Shown here: one piece after another, positions 63,401 through 64,000 of the stretch
Layout of the letters: each line of letters opens with the position of its first letter
Numbering within the stretch: position 1 is the stretch's first letter
Assembly (NCBI GenBank): GCA_014237465.1
Contig: JABZFM010000006.1
Location: forward strand, 248,001 to 312,000
Source: Desulfobacteraceae bacterium
GTDB taxonomy: Bacteria > Desulfobacterota > Desulfobacteria > Desulfobacterales > Desulfosalsimonadaceae
DNA length: 64,000 bases
Direction: 5' to 3'
The notes under the pieces: generated by a model
What the model was told of the DNA's origin: nothing
Databases searched by the model: none
The model's input: only the letters and a program-made list of their open reading frames with translations
Made by a program: the position numbers and the translations under genes

Positions 63401-64000
63401 AACCTCGGTAATGATGAGGTCCATGGTCTCGTTGAGTCCATCGTCGGTGAATGTACCGATCAGTGCGGTCAGCGCACCGGATGTGGCACCGCCGTCGCCG
63501 ATGAGGCGATCACCATTGGCAGAGACCCGCACAAGCGACCCGATATCATTGACATCCCTCAGAACGCCGTCGGCGACGAGTTGAGAAGCATCGACCGGCG
63601 TGTAGAATTCGAAGAACGCCACCAGGCCGTCGTCGCCGAACACAATGTCGTTGCCGGCTTCACCGTCGATGGTGTCGTCGTCCGATCCGCCGAAAATGAT
63701 GTCCGGGTTGATGCCGCCTTCAATGACGTCGTCACCGGCATCGCCGAAGATGATATCGGCGCCGCGGTTTCCATAGATGTAATCCGCACCGTCCTGACCT
63801 CGGATATAGTCGTTGCCGTCCTCACCAAAAATGGTATCACCCAAATCCGTACCCGTAGGATCCGAGTCGTCGGCATCCGCAAACGGATCTTCGTCGCCGA
63901 ACATGATGTCGTCGTGTGCACCGCCCATCATCAGATCCGCACCGCCGCCGCCGTACAAGGTATCCATGCCGGTCTCGCCACGCAGCTGATCCCTGCCGTC
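57419..64000 (-). CDS. Giant RTX-like calcium-binding repeat protein, C-terminal part (5' end beyond window)
   Basis: At least 2193 residues; the frame is still open at the window edge, so the N terminus is missing. Nearly all of it is built of RTX-type nonapeptides (GGxGxDxxx) arranged in larger modules: blocks such as GNxGxDIxxGGxxxDxIYGD end in (D/N)DILLGDNGxLxF and are followed by 40-80 non-repeat residues; 13 or so such modules are visible. One insert (about 63% from the C terminus, YVTRYDDTVPVKVTIGAGDYTDNLAGLVTAINAAL split) resembles a flagellin-hook IN motif. The last 400 residues are two concanavalin-like beta-sandwich repeats (VIFDYQSSTDFKFAGID / IVFDYYDSDDFKYAGLS). The gene is GC-richer than the rest of the window. 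It is predicted to be secreted to the surface and to fold on calcium. Confidence 0.92.
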   Translation of the reverse strand, partial: DGRDQLRGETGMDTLYGGGGADLMMGGAHDDIMFGDEDPFADADDSDPTGTDLGDTIFGEDGNDYIRGQDGADYIYGNRGADIIFGDAGDDVIEGGINPDIIFGGSDDDTIDGEAGNDIVFGDDGLVAFFEFYTPVDASQLVADGVLRDVNDIGSLVRVSANGDRLIGDGGATSGALTALIGTFTDDGLNETMDLIITEVDVDDGGDGDGADGDDTINGGAGNDIVLGGAGNDWIGGDIAPADSGALPAINPIGEDVLIGDGGRIELYSRLYRMIMSIPDASSIGIDHIFGDNGNDIAFGGTSGDFIYGGHGSGRASVEQVEGEFLDADILLGDNGVINLDFGNVRQVYTSDVTDQDDGSANTGGDDTIEGNEADDIIFGGVNGSPDVLYGNTGDDILLGDNGLLDFGLDPVELVGTADVSLGEMDALTFYVTRYDDTVPVKVTIGAGDYTDNLAGLVTAINAALANGETSEAVPVSVDLSSDIVASADGDRIKFARETGSTIQSFLIAAAVDNPLGLAPIQTGPEFGTLELIVSEPYEVTDRDPYTIDDTNILGGDDTISGNEGVDVAIGGVGGDTIYGDNEDADAAAGDGDDILLGDNARIELFGTNGRLIVFGTAVDFITTTDTEELTGGPDTIEGNAGYDIVIGGVNNDDGSGDPEKDFLYGDRYAPMGTTIGNDRDDILLGDNGLLDFTYLSDSDRNTLDLIRSFEDDLGGIDDISGNAGTDLAIGGTDGDDIYGDDDSASATASDADDMLLGDNADVFLVAAPDPLPSEMGDLKLVLDAAVETIKTTDEAHPEYGGSDTISGNATDDIIAGGVFGDTLYGDRSSPNPTTIANEGNDIILGDNGAFEWLSDGRLSEVTGIDIEANNADLYEWFTDEYGIPVDDTDLTTLDLVTTEQPTSGGRDLIYGDEGQDFVFGGTDADTIFGDDGNLDEVADSSNNDLLFGDHGRIYTQFSTLPDFNARNFFVIDIDDADGGEGDRMWGEEGDDTMLGQQGDDRMYGGSGDDDMTGGHNVAGGYDELTAPAIDASLTTAIQVPDIDDVNDLMDGGTGDDSMAGDNAIIWRRGDDLSPRFRELTADAIYTTTVDTISVNISGEWQSDPADAVGRDIELVDHSDAVQTDPQGRFGVDVLAGGADSDVMFGELANDLMQGDGAIEATTVAAPFLSYELEVTDTGSPDTGDTLYFNIPELASDTDDYMEGNGGDDLMYGGLGQDDMIGGSSELFGLTTEGMRPDGSDVIFGGAGIAIARNDIGATTEGLASEDGETHVITTEPDGHARDADFIMGDNANVYRLVDEPQDVFLDFYYDDIYGLQVIPRAMEQLDYTLGGADYEGGTYSDEGVANADNGAADLIHGESGDDIIFGMTGSDLIFGEGQDDSIVGGYGHDWISGGTGQDGVLGDDGLIYTSRNSVLGEPLYGIDGLLDRDPRPKYADGNVLDEVIKTPGEIQYAVINRSGELKKTVDLVPFSFDPTWMAMDDEFPDNQDDSPYADDIIFGGLGSDWLHGGSGDDAISGAEALEHAFVPTYEPDGVLDLGYEMVALPSPVNPGNVLAFNPVDEDGQHLNNRFRAGEFALYDEYDPLQKIMLDSNGELWKSSDQGTAYEFLLNFDKSEGVVRPEGTVPKATGQQTDTYPEVNDDGKDAIFGDLGNDWLVGGTGRDDMYGGWGNDLMNADDDQTTLGDDGVTVGANDLPDTHPTYEDRAYGGAGRDVLIANTGGDRLIDWVGEYNSYLVPYAPFGMATVSRTLQPFLPDFLYALSAGDGADPTRHDDTGANPLRNGEPDAEMGLVLQKDFAWHDQTGPPADPQAGNIPGGKRDVLRSAGFNDGTTGAMFADSGVWEVEEGAMTVTAKTIGEDAVSVLDLDDYLPSYFEVAATLTMEKPTSGWKANAYVIFDYQSSTDFKFAGIDASRDKIQLGHRTAEGWIIDAETPSKIKPGEYYNVLVAVNGTNVTVVVDGTEYFSHTYTARVDADGWVYGLNAGMVGLGSDNSRGTFDNIAVQVLPPDYTFEATEDFEDADMAFLTVPQSGDWIMADGSYNGIPVGGDLAVSLVDLGLRSGLAANSILDLAATVNTDATTGIVFDYYDSDDFKYAGLSADGDTVIIGHYRSGKWVVEASIDVEIEVGNDYEIALSLKGTTVDLSLKSVGAANWQANVGHVFNAVTVDGAFGLLAKEGAAIFNTLTVKTDDPDF

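Overview
The window looks like a chromosome segment of a Gram-negative desulfobacterotan (Deltaproteobacteria, Desulfobacterales-like). This is inferred from LPS and outer-membrane genes (lpxC, OMPs, TolC), the lpxC-DUF4390-ntrY / ntrX-rsmD-coaD order, ftsE-ftsX-envC-ctpA-polysaccharide deacetylase, and a menaquinone methyltransferase. No rRNA or other taxonomic marker is present, so the assignment is by gene family and order only.

Layout. 1-4.7 kb: 5'-truncated-by-window comM/yifB (minus), then lpxC, a DUF4390 gene and the sensor kinase gene ntrY, overlapping one another. 4.7-11.1 kb: an insertion that separates ntrY from its partner ntrX. It holds a REP-associated transposase with a palindrome inside its own coding sequence, then an integrase-less run of integron-type cassettes. 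Matching attC half sites delimit two cassettes: a PRTase-cyclase fusion (candidate conflict or defence protein), and a secreted protein with a small protein and a TM2/zinc-ribbon protein. A HigB/HigA-type toxin-antitoxin pair follows. 11.1-13.7 kb: ntrX, rsmD, coaD. 13.9-23.2 kb: DUF368, pcm, K+ channel, prmA, B12-type radical SAM, an FAH / SCP2-like / class III aminotransferase set, and a cold-shock gene. 23.4-29.2 kb (minus): ftsE-ftsX-envC-ctpA and a divergent polysaccharide deacetylase, a cell-division and envelope cluster. 29.6-36.7 kb: pyrE, queD, dnaJ, menG, DUF481, a subtilase and a PEGA-like lipoprotein. 37-45 kb: a glycosyltransferase / radical SAM / methyltransferase patch with decayed radical SAM remnants, an OMP, a second B12 radical SAM, a cytidylate-kinase-like gene and tRNA-Gln(CTG).

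45-64 kb is accessory. Its core is an unusual secretion-like locus: an RND/T1SS-type adaptor and a TolC protein on the plus strand face a minus-strand operon. That operon runs from a giant RTX-like protein (over 2190 residues, continuing beyond the window) through two DUF3467 paralogues, a GAF-GAF-TM-HlyD fusion and a PqqD-like-M50-HlyD fusion to a short SecA-like ATPase. No ABC transporter or RND pump is visible. The natural reading is an exporter for the RTX protein in which a SecA-type motor and an M50-family membrane protein replace the ABC ATPase. This is inference, and the locus is cut by the window end.

The intergenic regions carry several large imperfect palindromes (MITE-like) that recur across the window, a 7x heptanucleotide repeat, and a composite hairpin array shared between two attC-like regions.
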